Shown piece by piece: positions 1 to 8,811 of a stretch of DNA of 42,967 bases. Source of the DNA: Nitrospira sp. (GTDB taxonomy: Bacteria; Nitrospirota; Nitrospiria; Nitrospirales; Nitrospiraceae); the NCBI GenBank assembly GCA_019636945.1, contig JAHBWO010000019.1, forward strand, positions 1 through 42,967. The letters run 5' to 3'. Within the stretch, counting starts at the first letter, position 1. Each line of letters begins with the position of its first letter. Under the pieces are notes generated by a model. That model had not been told where the DNA came from and searched no databases. It worked only from the letters and a program-made list of their open reading frames with translations. Both the position numbers and the translations under genes were made by a program.

Positions 1-545
1 GGCGCGCCATACTGATCAGCCACCACATTCAACTGTTCTCGCTCAAGAGCCAATCGCAGAATCGTTTTCGCAAAATTGTTTCCATGGGCTCCGACTACCC
101 AGCTCGTCCGAAAAATCAGGTATCGGGCTCCGCTTTCCTGCAGGGCGATCTCGCCGTCCCTTTTGGTCCGCCCATAGACACCGAGTGGGTTCGTGAGATC
201 GTCTTCCGTATAAACGCCAGACTTGCTGCCATCGAACACATAATCAGTGGAGTAATGTATGACCCACGCGCCCAACTTCTCCGCTTCCGTTCCTAGCACT
301 CCTGGGGCAACGGCATTGATGGCATAAGCTAATCCCGGCTCTGATTCTGCCTTGTCCACCGCCGTATAGGCTGCCGGATTGACGATTAGGTCCGGCCTGA
401 CTGACCGTACCAGAGTAGAAACTGCAGTGGCATCGGCCAGATCACATTCAGCGTAATCGACGGCGTGGACCTCCCCCAAGGAGGCCAAGGCACGTTGAAG
501 CTCGAACCCAACCTGACCGTGCTTGCCTGTTAACAGAATTCTCAT
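1..545 (-). CDS. rfbD: dTDP-4-dehydrorhamnose reductase (RmlD), C-terminus cut by window edge
   Basis: This is the last step of dTDP-L-rhamnose synthesis: NAD(P)H reduction of dTDP-4-dehydro-L-rhamnose in the cytoplasm. Translating the minus strand from the ATG at 545 gives an SDR start (MRILLTGKHGQVG, a GxxGxxG-type nucleotide site), then NPAAYTAVDKAE and STDYVFDG, which are typical RmlD segments, followed by YGRTKRDGE with the catalytic Tyr-x3-Lys. About 181 codons are visible; the family is near 290-300 residues, so the C-terminal third lies left of the window. The start is 5 nt after the rfbB stop, so the two are co-transcribed. The rfbA and rfbC partners are not in the window and may lie further left. 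Confidence 0.93.
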   Translation of the reverse strand, partial: MRILLTGKHGQVGFELQRALASLGEVHAVDYAECDLADATAVSTLVRSVRPDLIVNPAAYTAVDKAESEPGLAYAINAVAPGVLGTEAEKLGAWVIHYSTDYVFDGSKSGVYTEDDLTNPLGVYGRTKRDGEIALQESGARYLIFRTSWVVGAHGNNFAKTILRLALEREQLNVVADQYGA

Positions 546-550
546 CGAGG

Positions 551-1612
551 TCAGGGGCTGTAGTGCTCGTCGAGCCAGTGACGATAGGCACCGCTGGTGA
601 CATTTACAACCCAACTCTGGTTCTCAAGGTACCAGGCGACCGTTTTACGGAGGCCCGTTTCAAAGGTCTCCCGAGGCTTCCAGCCCAGCTCACGCTCAAG
701 TTTCGTGGCGTCTATGGCATAACGACGATCATGTCCAGGTCGGTCCTTCACAAAGGTGATCTGTGACGCATAGGACCGGCCATCATTTCGTGGGCGTAGT
801 TCATCCAGATTGGCGCAGAGAGTCTGCACGACATCCAGGTTGGCCATTTCGCTCCGACCGCCGATATTATAGGTTTCACCCACAAGGCCGCTTTGAAGCA
901 CGAGACCGATGGCTCGGCAGTGATCGTTCACGTACAACCAGTCCCGCACTTGCAATCCATCCCCATAGATCGGAAGTGGTTTCCCAGCTAATGCATTCAA
1001 GATGCAGAGCGGGATCAGTTTTTCCGGAAATTGGTAGGGGCCATAATTATTCGAACAATTGGTGGTCAGGACCGGCAGGCCATAGGTATGGTGATAGGCG
1101 CGGACGAGATGATCGCTGGCCGCTTTGCTGGCCGAATAGGGGCTGTTGGGCTCGTAGCGATTCCTTTCACTGAAAGCCGGCGCATCTTGGGTCAATGAGC
1201 CGTACACCTCATCGGTAGAGACATGCAAAAACCGGAAACGCTGTTTGGCTTCGCCTTCCAATGCACCCCAATACGCGCGCACCGCTTCAAGCAAGTGAAA
1301 GGTGCCGACGATATTGGTCTGGATAAATTCACCGGGCCCATGAATGGAGCGATCAACATGACTTTCAGCGGCAAAATTAATGACGGCTCGCGGACGATGC
1401 TCCATCAACAGTTTGTCAACGAGCCCAGCATCACGGATATCACCCCGCACAAAGATATGCCGCACGTCGCTTCCAAGACTGACAAGGCTCTCAAGATTCC
1501 CCGCATAGGTCAGCTTGTCGAGGTTGACCACCGGCTCATCATGCCGCGTCAACCAGTCGAGCACAAAATTTGCCCCAATAAACCCTGCCCCACCAGTGAC
1601 AAGAATGCTCAT
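551..1612 (-). CDS. rfbB: dTDP-glucose 4,6-dehydratase
   Basis: Converts dTDP-D-glucose to dTDP-4-keto-6-deoxy-D-glucose, the second step of dTDP-L-rhamnose synthesis, with bound NAD. The 353-residue product has the extended-SDR layout: the nucleotide motif TGGAGFIG at residues 6-13, HVDRSI near 85, the active-site TDEVYG at 133-138, and Tyr159/Lys163 in [19 protein letters not shown] and the C-terminal YNIGG and [12 protein letters not shown] segments are diagnostic of RmlB rather than generic epimerases. Length is normal. It lies immediately upstream of rfbD, so rhamnose is a likely component of the O-antigen built by this locus. Confidence 0.96.
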   Translation of the reverse strand: MSILVTGGAGFIGANFVLDWLTRHDEPVVNLDKLTYAGNLESLVSLGSDVRHIFVRGDIRDAGLVDKLLMEHRPRAVINFAAESHVDRSIHGPGEFIQTNIVGTFHLLEAVRAYWGALEGEAKQRFRFLHVSTDEVYGSLTQDAPAFSERNRYEPNSPYSASKAASDHLVRAYHHTYGLPVLTTNCSNNYGPYQFPEKLIPLCILNALAGKPLPIYGDGLQVRDWLYVNDHCRAIGLVLQSGLVGETYNIGGRSEMANLDVVQTLCANLDELRPRNDGRSYASQITFVKDRPGHDRRYAIDATKLERELGWKPRETFETGLRKTVAWYLENQSWVVNVTSGAYRHWLDEHYSP

Positions 1613-1685
1613 CTGACCAGTGATACCCTTATGAACCGTAGCGGATCAAGCCACAAGTCGTGGGCATAGGCTCGACAGAGTCTCA

Positions 1686-3581
1686 TCATGAGACACGTTG
1701 AGGGATGGCAGGTTGAAAGCTCGGCACCAGTCGTTTGAGATCCTGCAATAGCTCCTCTTCATCACAATGGGGGAGATTCGCCTGCAACATTTCCAGCCAT
1801 TGATCCAGCTCACCGACGGAAACCGGAGCCCCACTCGCTCGATTGATCTTCGCATGGGCCGTGGGTTCGACTTGCTCCTGTTCCTCAAAGAGTTCTTCGT
1901 ACATCTTTTCCCCAGGCCGCAGGCCGGTGTAGACAATGTCAATGTCCTTCCCCGGAACCAGGCCAGCCAAGACGATCATATTCCTGGCCAAATCAGCCAC
2001 CTTGATCTGTTCTCCCATATCGAGAACAAAGACTTCCCCTCCACACCCCATTACACTGGCCTGGAGCACCAGCTGCACTGCCTCTGGAATTGTCATGAAA
2101 AACCGTTTGATCTCCGGGTGGGTGACGGTTACAGGCCCTCCTTTGCGGATCTGTTCAGTGAACAAAGGGACAACGCTCCCGTTGCTTCCCAGCACATTCC
2201 CGAACCGCACCACCATAAACTTTGTGAGACCGGGACCATTGAACTCCTGCATCATATGCTCGGCGATTCTTTTGGTCACACCCATGACGCTTGATGGATT
2301 GACCGCCTTGTCCGTGGAAATCATGACAAATCGGCTGACACCTGCCTTCACAGCGGCCTCGGCGACCACGCGAGTGCCTAAGATATTGTTTCGAATCGCT
2401 TCCTTCGGATTCAGCTCCATCAGCGGAACATGTTTGTGCGCAGCGGCATGAAACACAATGTCGGGGACGGTGTGGCGGAACACTTCCGCAACGCGGTCTG
2501 GGACGGTCACATCTCCAATGACCGGGACAATCTTTACTGTCGGGAAAACTGCGTGTAACTCTAACAGCAGTGAATGCAGCGTATTCTCGTAGCGTTCGAA
2601 CAAGACCACGGCCTGGGGCTTGTACTGGGCAATCTGCCGGCAGAGCTCCGATCCGATCGACCCGCCTGCCCCAGTCACAAGGAAAGTTTTCCCACTGATA
2701 TGGGGGGAGAGCTCGTGAAAATCCGTCTTGATCGGCTCGCGTTGGAGCAAATCATCGACACTCATTGGCCGCACCTGTTGTAGAGAGACCGGATCACCGA
2801 GCAATTGTTTGACATCGGGTAGCGTCTTGATCGGCACCGAACAGCCTTCTGACGCTGCGAGTATCTTTTGTTTTACCGTTGTGGAGCCAGAAGGAATGGC
2901 CACGATAATCTCGCCGACCTTCAACCGTTCGGCGGCCTTCTTGATATCAGCTATGACTCCCACCACAGGAATCCCATGAATAGTCATCTTGCGTTTGATC
3001 GGATCATCATCGACAAAACCAACCGGGCAACAGTGATAATTCGCATCGTACAGCATATCCCTGACTAATAACTCCCCCGCATGTCCTGCGCCGACGATCA
3101 AGACACGTCGCGCACTCGGGTCGAATATCTGAATCCACTCCCGGAACCCCCGCACCGCCAATCGAATCCCTGCTAAATACAACGCCGTCAACAGACCCGT
3201 CAGAATGATCACGGATCGAGGATACTGCGCCACACCGCCAAGTTTATGGACTACCGCATAAAACACCGCCGAGCTACTCAGTGCGGCCAGCAGAATTCTC
3301 CACAGATCCCGAAGATCGACATATCTCCAGAGTCCTCGCTGAATCCCAAACAACCATAAGCCGACACCATAGATGAGCAGCACGGCAGGCACGAAATCCC
3401 ACATGATCCTCCGATACCCGCGAGGAATCGCTCCATCGAACCGCAGCGCAAATGCCGTCAGGTTCGCCGCACAAATCAACAGCAGTTCCACCCCAATGAC
3501 GAGACTCGGGCGGTACTGGAGTACCCGGTCTCCAAATCTTCTCGTGAGGGAATGGAAAAGTTTCGCGGCTGACTGTTTCAT
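1686..3581 (-). CDS. Membrane-anchored nucleotide-sugar 4,6-dehydratase (CapD/WbpM/PglF family)
   Basis: Probably makes UDP-4-keto-6-deoxy-GlcNAc, precursor of FucNAc/QuiNAc-type sugars. The 631-residue protein starts with about four hydrophobic segments (residues 25-140), then a CoA-binding-like Rossmann domain (LIVGAGHAGE, 161-170) and a C-terminal SDR dehydratase domain (LVTGAGGSIGSE, 301-312). Its active site reads STDKAVNP at 422-429 and M433-x3-K437, so Met replaces the usual SDR Tyr. That SMK triad is known for the large WbpM/PglF-type C6-dehydratases, whereas soluble FlaA1 has Tyr. The start overlaps the upstream GT9 stop by 4 nt (ATGA). A WbpV/WbpK-like reductase and a WbpL/WecA-like transferase upstream fit the same sugar route. 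Confidence 0.9.
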   Translation of the reverse strand: MKQSAAKLFHSLTRRFGDRVLQYRPSLVIGVELLLICAANLTAFALRFDGAIPRGYRRIMWDFVPAVLLIYGVGLWLFGIQRGLWRYVDLRDLWRILLAALSSSAVFYAVVHKLGGVAQYPRSVIILTGLLTALYLAGIRLAVRGFREWIQIFDPSARRVLIVGAGHAGELLVRDMLYDANYHCCPVGFVDDDPIKRKMTIHGIPVVGVIADIKKAAERLKVGEIIVAIPSGSTTVKQKILAASEGCSVPIKTLPDVKQLLGDPVSLQQVRPMSVDDLLQREPIKTDFHELSPHISGKTFLVTGAGGSIGSELCRQIAQYKPQAVVLFERYENTLHSLLLELHAVFPTVKIVPVIGDVTVPDRVAEVFRHTVPDIVFHAAAHKHVPLMELNPKEAIRNNILGTRVVAEAAVKAGVSRFVMISTDKAVNPSSVMGVTKRIAEHMMQEFNGPGLTKFMVVRFGNVLGSNGSVVPLFTEQIRKGGPVTVTHPEIKRFFMTIPEAVQLVLQASVMGCGGEVFVLDMGEQIKVADLARNMIVLAGLVPGKDIDIVYTGLRPGEKMYEELFEEQEQVEPTAHAKINRASGAPVSVGELDQWLEMLQANLPHCDEEELLQDLKRLVPSFQPAIPQRVS

Positions 3582-4690
3582 GAGCTGATTGGCACTGCGA
3601 CGTTGATCCCTCGTTCTTGGAGCATGGTGTCAGCGGCCTGAATAACCCGATGCACAGACAATCGTTGGAGGCAATCGCTGAGGCTGTTTATGTGACGATC
3701 ACATCCTTCCGCAAGGCACGGTACGCACTCCCCCTCGCCCTGGAGCAACAACACATTCCCCTGCCGCTGCGATCCTTGTTTACGCCAGGGGCTCTGTGCA
3801 TCTGAGGGAAAGTCCTTCGGCCAAGGTCCCCACTTCACAGGGTTGGAAGGGCCAAACAGCACAACGGATGGCACGCCGATAGCAGCAACCATATGACTGA
3901 CGGCCGTATCCGTCCCGACATATAGTGCAGCCCGACTTAAGAGATAACCAAGAGCCGGCAGCGTCACCCGACCGATCAAATTGACCGCCTTGGGGAGCCC
4001 TTGGATAATCTGATCACAATACGACTGCTCAGCCGATTCAACTCCGGTCACAGCAACGATCAGGCCACGATCGACTAACCACCGTCCAAGCGCCACCCAT
4101 CCATCAACGGTCCATGTCTTATAGGCAAACTTTGGCGACACATGCAACACCGCATAGGGCTGAGCACTCCGGATATCAGGAAACAGGGCATGAACAGATC
4201 GTGCATCCTCGTCCGTCCAACTCACCACGGGAGTACCAAGTGGTGCGATATCCAACGGCGTAAGCAGCCTGAGATTCATGGCAACCGTATGAGTATGGAG
4301 ATTATCAAACGGGATCCAGCGATTCAGCAACCTCCGCTTCCACCAGGATTTCTTATCGGGCAATAGCGTCCCTACGCAATACCGTCCTGCAACCCAGGCA
4401 TGAAAGGTCGGACGGTCTCCTGCAAGCACCGACAGAGCGACGTCGTAACGTCGCCACAGCGAACGCAGTAAGGCGAGATGCGACCATATCGCCGGACGTT
4501 CGGCAATCGTCCACACTCGTCGGATATCCCTATTACCAGAGAGCACACCCTCAGTCCCTTCGAATACCAGCATGTCGACCATCACATGCGGCAAAGCAGC
4601 CCTGAGCGAACGAATGACCGGCGTGGCTAACAGAACGTCCCCGATTCGACGCGTACAAACGACCAACACACTCTGAAGATCCCGATTCAT
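3578..4690 (-). CDS. Glycosyltransferase family 9 (heptosyltransferase-like)
   Basis: A 370-residue GT-B protein of the ADP-heptose:LPS heptosyltransferase family. The N-terminal domain opens with VCTRRIGDVLLATPVIRSL, the family's Arg-x-Gly-Asp acceptor-side signature. The C-terminal domain has the donor-binding YVGTDTAVSHMVAAIGVP and VVLFGPSNP, and ends with a Cys-rich stretch (CVPCLAEGCDRH) common in bacterial GT9 proteins. It is embedded in the O-antigen genes rather than in the core block, with 4-nt ATGA overlaps on both sides, so it may add a heptose or another sugar to the repeat unit or outer core. Acceptor and donor cannot be told from sequence. Confidence 0.85.
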   Translation of the reverse strand: MNRDLQSVLVVCTRRIGDVLLATPVIRSLRAALPHVMVDMLVFEGTEGVLSGNRDIRRVWTIAERPAIWSHLALLRSLWRRYDVALSVLAGDRPTFHAWVAGRYCVGTLLPDKKSWWKRRLLNRWIPFDNLHTHTVAMNLRLLTPLDIAPLGTPVVSWTDEDARSVHALFPDIRSAQPYAVLHVSPKFAYKTWTVDGWVALGRWLVDRGLIVAVTGVESAEQSYCDQIIQGLPKAVNLIGRVTLPALGYLLSRAALYVGTDTAVSHMVAAIGVPSVVLFGPSNPVKWGPWPKDFPSDAQSPWRKQGSQRQGNVLLLQGEGECVPCLAEGCDRHINSLSDCLQRLSVHRVIQAADTMLQERGINVAVPISS

Positions 4691-5544
4691 GTTGTCGCCC
4701 GCCGCAGCGTCACAGATTGATCATCAAGGACCGTGGCCTGATATTGCTCGAGCCCAACGGCGGCTCGCACCGTCGAGGAACGCAGGAGATCATCCAGGCG
4801 TTTCTGATTGTCTTGTAACCTTCTGCGATCTTGCTCAGGATGCCACAAATGAAATACCGTGGCGGCGAAGCGCGCACTCTTATGCTTCACTCCGGCATGG
4901 AGCAGTCGGATGACCAAATCGGAATCCTCAAGCCCCCATCCTTCATACGATTCGTCCAGTCCATTTACCCGGATGAGGTCCGTACGCCATGCAGAAAAGT
5001 TGCACGTCTTGATGCCTTCCCAGCGATCAGACGTCCATTTTCGAAACGGACCATCCGGCAATTCCATCAATGGAAGTACACGATTGACGTCTCGCTTTGA
5101 CCAGGACAGGAGCCAATCGAGTCCGCGCCAGGTATGAATCAATTCCTGTTGCTGCAGCACACGGTGCGTGAGTCCAACTGAGAGCAACACACGATTGGCC
5201 CCGAGAAAATACCCCGGTTCGGCAAGTTGTCTATGGGCACGCACGAAATGACGGGAAGGAACACAATCTCCGTCCGTGAACACAATATAGTCGGCCAGGG
5301 TCGATGCCACGGCACGGTTGCGAATGGCAGCGGCTCGAAACCCACGGTCCTCATGCCAGACATGCGTCACTCGGAACGGCGCACGCCGTGCAAATTGCTG
5401 TACGACATCCGTCGTGTCCTTCTTCGATCCATCATCGGCAACCACAAGCTCAAAATCGTGATCGCTTTGGCGACAATACCCTTCCAGCACCACTGCCAGG
5501 GCATCCGGCCGATTGTATGTCGTGACGATCAACGCAGTGTTCAT
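4687..5544 (-). CDS. Glycosyltransferase family 2 with galactosyltransferase-type C-terminal domain
   Basis: A 285-residue GT-A enzyme. The N-terminus has IVTTYNRPDAL and VVADDGS (nucleotide binding), and FTDGDCVP near residue 92 is the metal-binding DxD-type motif. From about residue 195, NFSAWRTDLI followed by GWGLEDSDLVIRL matches the Glyco_transf_7C module seen in chondroitin-polymerase-like and N-acetylgalactosaminyl GT2 enzymes; the GLEDSD acidic pair probably carries the catalytic base. No membrane segment is evident, so it is cytosolic and works on the lipid-linked precursor. It overlaps both neighbours by 4 nt (ATGA). Sugar specificity is unknown. Confidence 0.87.
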   Translation of the reverse strand: MNTALIVTTYNRPDALAVVLEGYCRQSDHDFELVVADDGSKKDTTDVVQQFARRAPFRVTHVWHEDRGFRAAAIRNRAVASTLADYIVFTDGDCVPSRHFVRAHRQLAEPGYFLGANRVLLSVGLTHRVLQQQELIHTWRGLDWLLSWSKRDVNRVLPLMELPDGPFRKWTSDRWEGIKTCNFSAWRTDLIRVNGLDESYEGWGLEDSDLVIRLLHAGVKHKSARFAATVFHLWHPEQDRRRLQDNQKRLDDLLRSSTVRAAVGLEQYQATVLDDQSVTLRRATT

Positions 5545-6344
5545 TTGGAGGTCGCATCATCGGGACGTCGAAGCGGTCCTTGTTTAGGATACGGCCACAG
5601 CTCCTGTTGCTCGAACCGTTTCGCATACCGATAGAACGTGCCCTCAAAATTTCCGAACGCGATGACAAATCCCGGCCAGCCATCGAGGAACCCCCGCTTC
5701 GCCAGATAGTGCTTGAGGAACGACCATACGCCGTGCCCCAGGGCCGCTCCCATCGACACTCGACGATCGGCGAGCTTGAGCACACCCAGCGAGGAATAGC
5801 GATTGGCCTTTTTCACAACCTCTTCAAAGTCTCTGAACGGAACCTGCCAAATTGCCTGCTCCAAGCGGCCAACGGGCTTGCTTGTCAGCAATTCATATCC
5901 CTCGTGAACAGGCGACTCCGCATACTTCATCGCCCCTTTCCGAAATAATTGCGGTTGGCGAAAATTCGGGTACCAGCCGGAATGTTTGATCCAGCGCCCC
6001 ATGAAGTAATTCCGCCTGGGCACAAAATAGGCGTCGTGCGCGGGAGTTCCAGACAAAATCGCTAGAATTTCGTCCCTGACCTCTGGCGTACATTGCTCGT
6101 CTGTATCGATGCTGAGCACCCAGTCGTGGGTGCACGCCTGGACCGCGCGATTCCGCAGATGGCCGAACCCTTCGAATGGAATCTGAACTACTCTCGCTCC
6201 CAACTCTCGCGCAATCCGGTCAGTCCCATCTGTGCTGTTGGAATCGGCCACCACGATCTCGTCCGCCCATAGGACACTGTTCACCGCATCGGCAATTTTC
6301 CCGGCCTCGTTGTAGGCGATTATATAGGCGGAAATTTTCAGCAT
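5541..6344 (-). CDS. Glycosyltransferase family 2, WaaE/KdtX-like
   Basis: Resembles the WaaE/KdtX group, which adds glucose to the inner-core heptose in enterobacteria. The start (MLKISAYIIAYNE), ADEIVVADSNSTDGT, FGHLRNRAV, LSIDTDEQCTP (DxD-type) and the later FFMGRWIKHSGWYP-like segment all fit that group. I place the start at 6344, where GGGAG lies 5 nt upstream, giving 267 residues. An in-frame ATG at 6374 lacks a good ribosome site and adds ten unconserved residues. The C-terminal FDGWPGF-like region and amphipathic helices suggest peripheral membrane contact. The gene overlaps the next GT2 by 4 nt. The activity could differ within this O-antigen context. Confidence 0.83.
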   Translation of the reverse strand: MLKISAYIIAYNEAGKIADAVNSVLWADEIVVADSNSTDGTDRIARELGARVVQIPFEGFGHLRNRAVQACTHDWVLSIDTDEQCTPEVRDEILAILSGTPAHDAYFVPRRNYFMGRWIKHSGWYPNFRQPQLFRKGAMKYAESPVHEGYELLTSKPVGRLEQAIWQVPFRDFEEVVKKANRYSSLGVLKLADRRVSMGAALGHGVWSFLKHYLAKRGFLDGWPGFVIAFGNFEGTFYRYAKRFEQQELWPYPKQGPLRRPDDATSK

Positions 6345-6609
6345 ACTCGCTCCCAAACCGTAAGCTTCCCCCATCCAGCAGGCACTATCGATAGAGAACG
6401 TTCAACTCCAAATTTGATCCAAAAGATGGCTGGAGCCCAAGGCTGAACGCGGTTGGCCCTGTCAAGAAACCGTTCCCGACAGATGGGCTTATATCTGAAT
6501 GTGCTACAGGTCTGTTGAAGTGTGAGTGCGCCATCCTCATCCGCGATGGGTTGCCTATAGCACAGCATGAGCGGTGAATAAATCGTACTTTTCTATACGG
6601 TAACAGCCT
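6345..6609 (-). other. Intergenic spacer without a recognisable gene
   Basis: About 265 nt separate two glycosyltransferase genes that otherwise lie in a tightly packed operon. Short open frames exist on the minus strand (for example 6338-6568), but their translations are rich in Cys, Trp and Arg and match nothing I recognise. There is no T-run terminator and no clear promoter. It may be the join between two blocks of different origin, because the genes to its right up to about 8740 are visibly richer in A and T. Confidence 0.5.
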
Positions 6610-7434
6610 TCATTTCCAAGAAAATCGACCATGTTCTCTTCCTCCATGCATCGACATGCCAAATTGGCGAGTCTCTTGAGCACACCACGACTGTATTTGG
6701 CGAAGCTTTTTGATTTTCTTCAATTTTCGCTCCAGCCAGCCTTGTTGCAACAATCGGTAATTGCGGCGGTTGCCCAGACCATCTTTTTCCGACAGTCCTC
6801 TTTCCTGCTTCAGAGCTGATTGAGTAATAGAGCCGTAATGATGCAGCCAAGATCTACCGGTCATCCCGATAGGAATTCTAGCCTTATCCACTTCATGAAA
6901 AAACATGGTATCCTCATAGCCCAGCAATTTTGGTATCGGTTGAAAATAACCGATCTCCAGCCAAACAGACTCATGGACAGCAAGACACACAGCATGCCGA
7001 CCGCCTATTCGGAGAGCATCTTTCATTTTCACCATAGCATCTTCTGCGAATGCATCAAAATCGTAGTCCAGCGGCCCCTCAATCAATGCCGGCGAAATGA
7101 TTTTCAAACCATTTGCTTCGGCAACATCGATCAGGTTTTCGACCCACCCACGAGATACAAGCACATCGTTGTTCATGATAATTGTCCATTCGGATTGAAG
7201 CGCCAACGCGCCCTGGTTCCATGCAACACCACAACCCAAGTTGGACTTATTAAATATCCGCCCGCCCAATGGCAGGGTATTCAAATAGTTTTTCGTGTCG
7301 TCGCTTGACCCATTATCGACAACCACCAAGCGACTCACATCAAGTCCGTGCTTAATCATGCTGTCAATACATTGCCGAGTGTAATTTACCTGATTGTAGC
7401 AAGCAAACGTGATCGAATATTTAAGTGGATTCAT
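6610..7434 (-). CDS. Glycosyltransferase family 2 (rhamnosyltransferase-like)
   Basis: A GT-A enzyme of about 274 residues. YSITFACYNQVNYTRQCIDS and LVVVDNGSSDDT form the nucleotide-binding half, NKSNLGCGVAWNQGA is the typical GT2 loop, and TIIMNNDVLVS holds the metal-binding NND motif. FFHEVDKARIPIG matches the late catalytic region, and the tail is rich in Lys and Arg. I chose the ATG at 7434; a GTG nine bases earlier (7443) is also possible and has AGGG close upstream. The gene overlaps the 3' end of the ligase/polymerase gene and is A/T-richer than the flanking locus. Donor and acceptor are unknown. Confidence 0.83.
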   Translation of the reverse strand: MNPLKYSITFACYNQVNYTRQCIDSMIKHGLDVSRLVVVDNGSSDDTKNYLNTLPLGGRIFNKSNLGCGVAWNQGALALQSEWTIIMNNDVLVSRGWVENLIDVAEANGLKIISPALIEGPLDYDFDAFAEDAMVKMKDALRIGGRHAVCLAVHESVWLEIGYFQPIPKLLGYEDTMFFHEVDKARIPIGMTGRSWLHHYGSITQSALKQERGLSEKDGLGNRRNYRLLQQGWLERKLKKIKKLRQIQSWCAQETRQFGMSMHGGREHGRFSWK

Positions 7435-8740
7435 TTTTCTCACTACCCTGGCCTACAGCATGATGAACAAGCAACGAACTTATGAAACACGTAAACATGA
7501 GGGCATGAAAGGAGGCCGTGAATTTCAAATTAAACACCTCGGTGGTCATACCACTAATGAATGTGCACGCTAGATAACCGAGTGCAAGTACGGCAATTTT
7601 TTGAGCTTGCTGAGAGCCTCCGTACAAACTGCGGATAAAAAACAGTGCCGGAATTACAAAGAGCGCACTACTCGACAGCAAGCCCCAAACCCCTGAACGA
7701 ACCATATTGGTTGCAATTTCATTATGAAAGCCGGAGTGCAGAGCAAATTCTTGAGTTTGTTGAAGCGCGTAACGGTTCAAGTCAGGGCTGTTGATAAACG
7801 CCGCAAATCCATGATCGCCAAAGCCAGACCATGGATTCTGAGAGAATAAAAAAACCGCCATGCGCAAAAAAGACAATCGATCTCCCACCGATGTCTGCGG
7901 GTTCAGCGTATCCCAGTGGTAGGAGATTATTTCTTGCACGGCCACGTCCAACCGCTGCTGCAAGGTGGCGGACAAATAGTAACTGCCACTCGCCAGCAAT
8001 AGTATGCCTATGAACACTGGAGCTCGATAACGAGTCAGTCTCAAATGTGACCACATGTATAGAACCAGAGGAAGCGCCAGCCACCCGGTGCGACTGCCTG
8101 ATACAATTGACAAATACACGCCCACAATAAAGCCTGTGGTCTTATAAACTCTCACTCCCCAGTCATCGCGCCCATACAAATCAATTGATAATAAACAACA
8201 CAGCCCCAAGGTCATATTCAAACTGCCGAATGTCAGCGGATCGACAAAATAAGTTGTCTCGCGAAAATGAACCGGATCGTTCAGATGCCCCCAAGGGCTC
8301 TCAGGATTTAAGGTGACAACAATACACGTAATTAATATGGATCCTGGAATTACGCAAACCATCGACCTGAACACATCGAAGCGTTTTTGAAACAAAACCA
8401 ACAATATCGGCATAGACAATAAAAATCGTGCCGGACTGTCATAATCGCGACCAACATAATCCTGCCGCCAAGATTGCCCTAAGAAAATTGCAATAACGGG
8501 CAAAGTAAATAGGATAACAAAACACCATAACCAGTTATGGTGTTTGGGGAATGTCGGCGAGTCACCCTTAGCGATCACGCTCAACATGATAAAAATTGCC
8601 GCCGCGCTGCTGGCAAACAGAATCCCGCTTATCCAGCCTTTGATCGTCAATACAAACAATGGCGATACAGCCAGCAACGTTTGCAGCCCATAGGAGAGGT
8701 TGGCCATATCCAAGACTTGCCTCACTACCCTCTTTCCCAT
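7421..8740 (-). CDS. O-antigen ligase / Wzy-type polymerase family membrane protein
   Basis: A 439-residue polytopic inner-membrane protein with about ten to twelve hydrophobic segments. It has a large periplasmic loop in the second half and the segment SGSRTGWLALPLVL, the Wzy_C/WaaL family signature with its conserved Arg. NPWSGFGDHGFAAF and FALHSGFHNEIATNMVRSG, containing the conserved His, follow in the region expected for the periplasmic catalytic loop. The family includes both WaaL ligases and Wzy polymerases, which sequence alone does not separate reliably. As no other candidate is in the window, it may be either. Base composition is noticeably A/T-rich compared with the lipid A genes, suggesting acquisition by transfer. 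Confidence 0.85.
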   Translation of the reverse strand: MGKRVVRQVLDMANLSYGLQTLLAVSPLFVLTIKGWISGILFASSAAAIFIMLSVIAKGDSPTFPKHHNWLWCFVILFTLPVIAIFLGQSWRQDYVGRDYDSPARFLLSMPILLVLFQKRFDVFRSMVCVIPGSILITCIVVTLNPESPWGHLNDPVHFRETTYFVDPLTFGSLNMTLGLCCLLSIDLYGRDDWGVRVYKTTGFIVGVYLSIVSGSRTGWLALPLVLYMWSHLRLTRYRAPVFIGILLLASGSYYLSATLQQRLDVAVQEIISYHWDTLNPQTSVGDRLSFLRMAVFLFSQNPWSGFGDHGFAAFINSPDLNRYALQQTQEFALHSGFHNEIATNMVRSGVWGLLSSSALFVIPALFFIRSLYGGSQQAQKIAVLALGYLACTFISGMTTEVFNLKFTASFHALMFTCFISSLLVHHAVGQGSEKNEST

Positions 8741-8811
8741 TGAATGAAGCTCCCCTCAGCGAGCTAGGGATAAATCACAAGTTGAAATAGAGCGCTTCAA
8801 GTAAGAGCCGA

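Noticed and set aside
763..1173. Plus-strand open frames of 60-240 codons across the window
   Set aside because: All lie antisense to well-supported minus-strand genes and read as low-complexity shadows.
6450..6490. Imperfect CTGTC...GACAG hairpin in the spacer
   Set aside because: The stem is only 5 bp with a 14-nt loop and no T-run; likely chance.
6338..6568. 76-codon minus-strand frame in the GT2 spacer
   Set aside because: Its residue mix is Cys/Trp/Arg-rich, it overlaps the next gene, and it has no recognisable motif.
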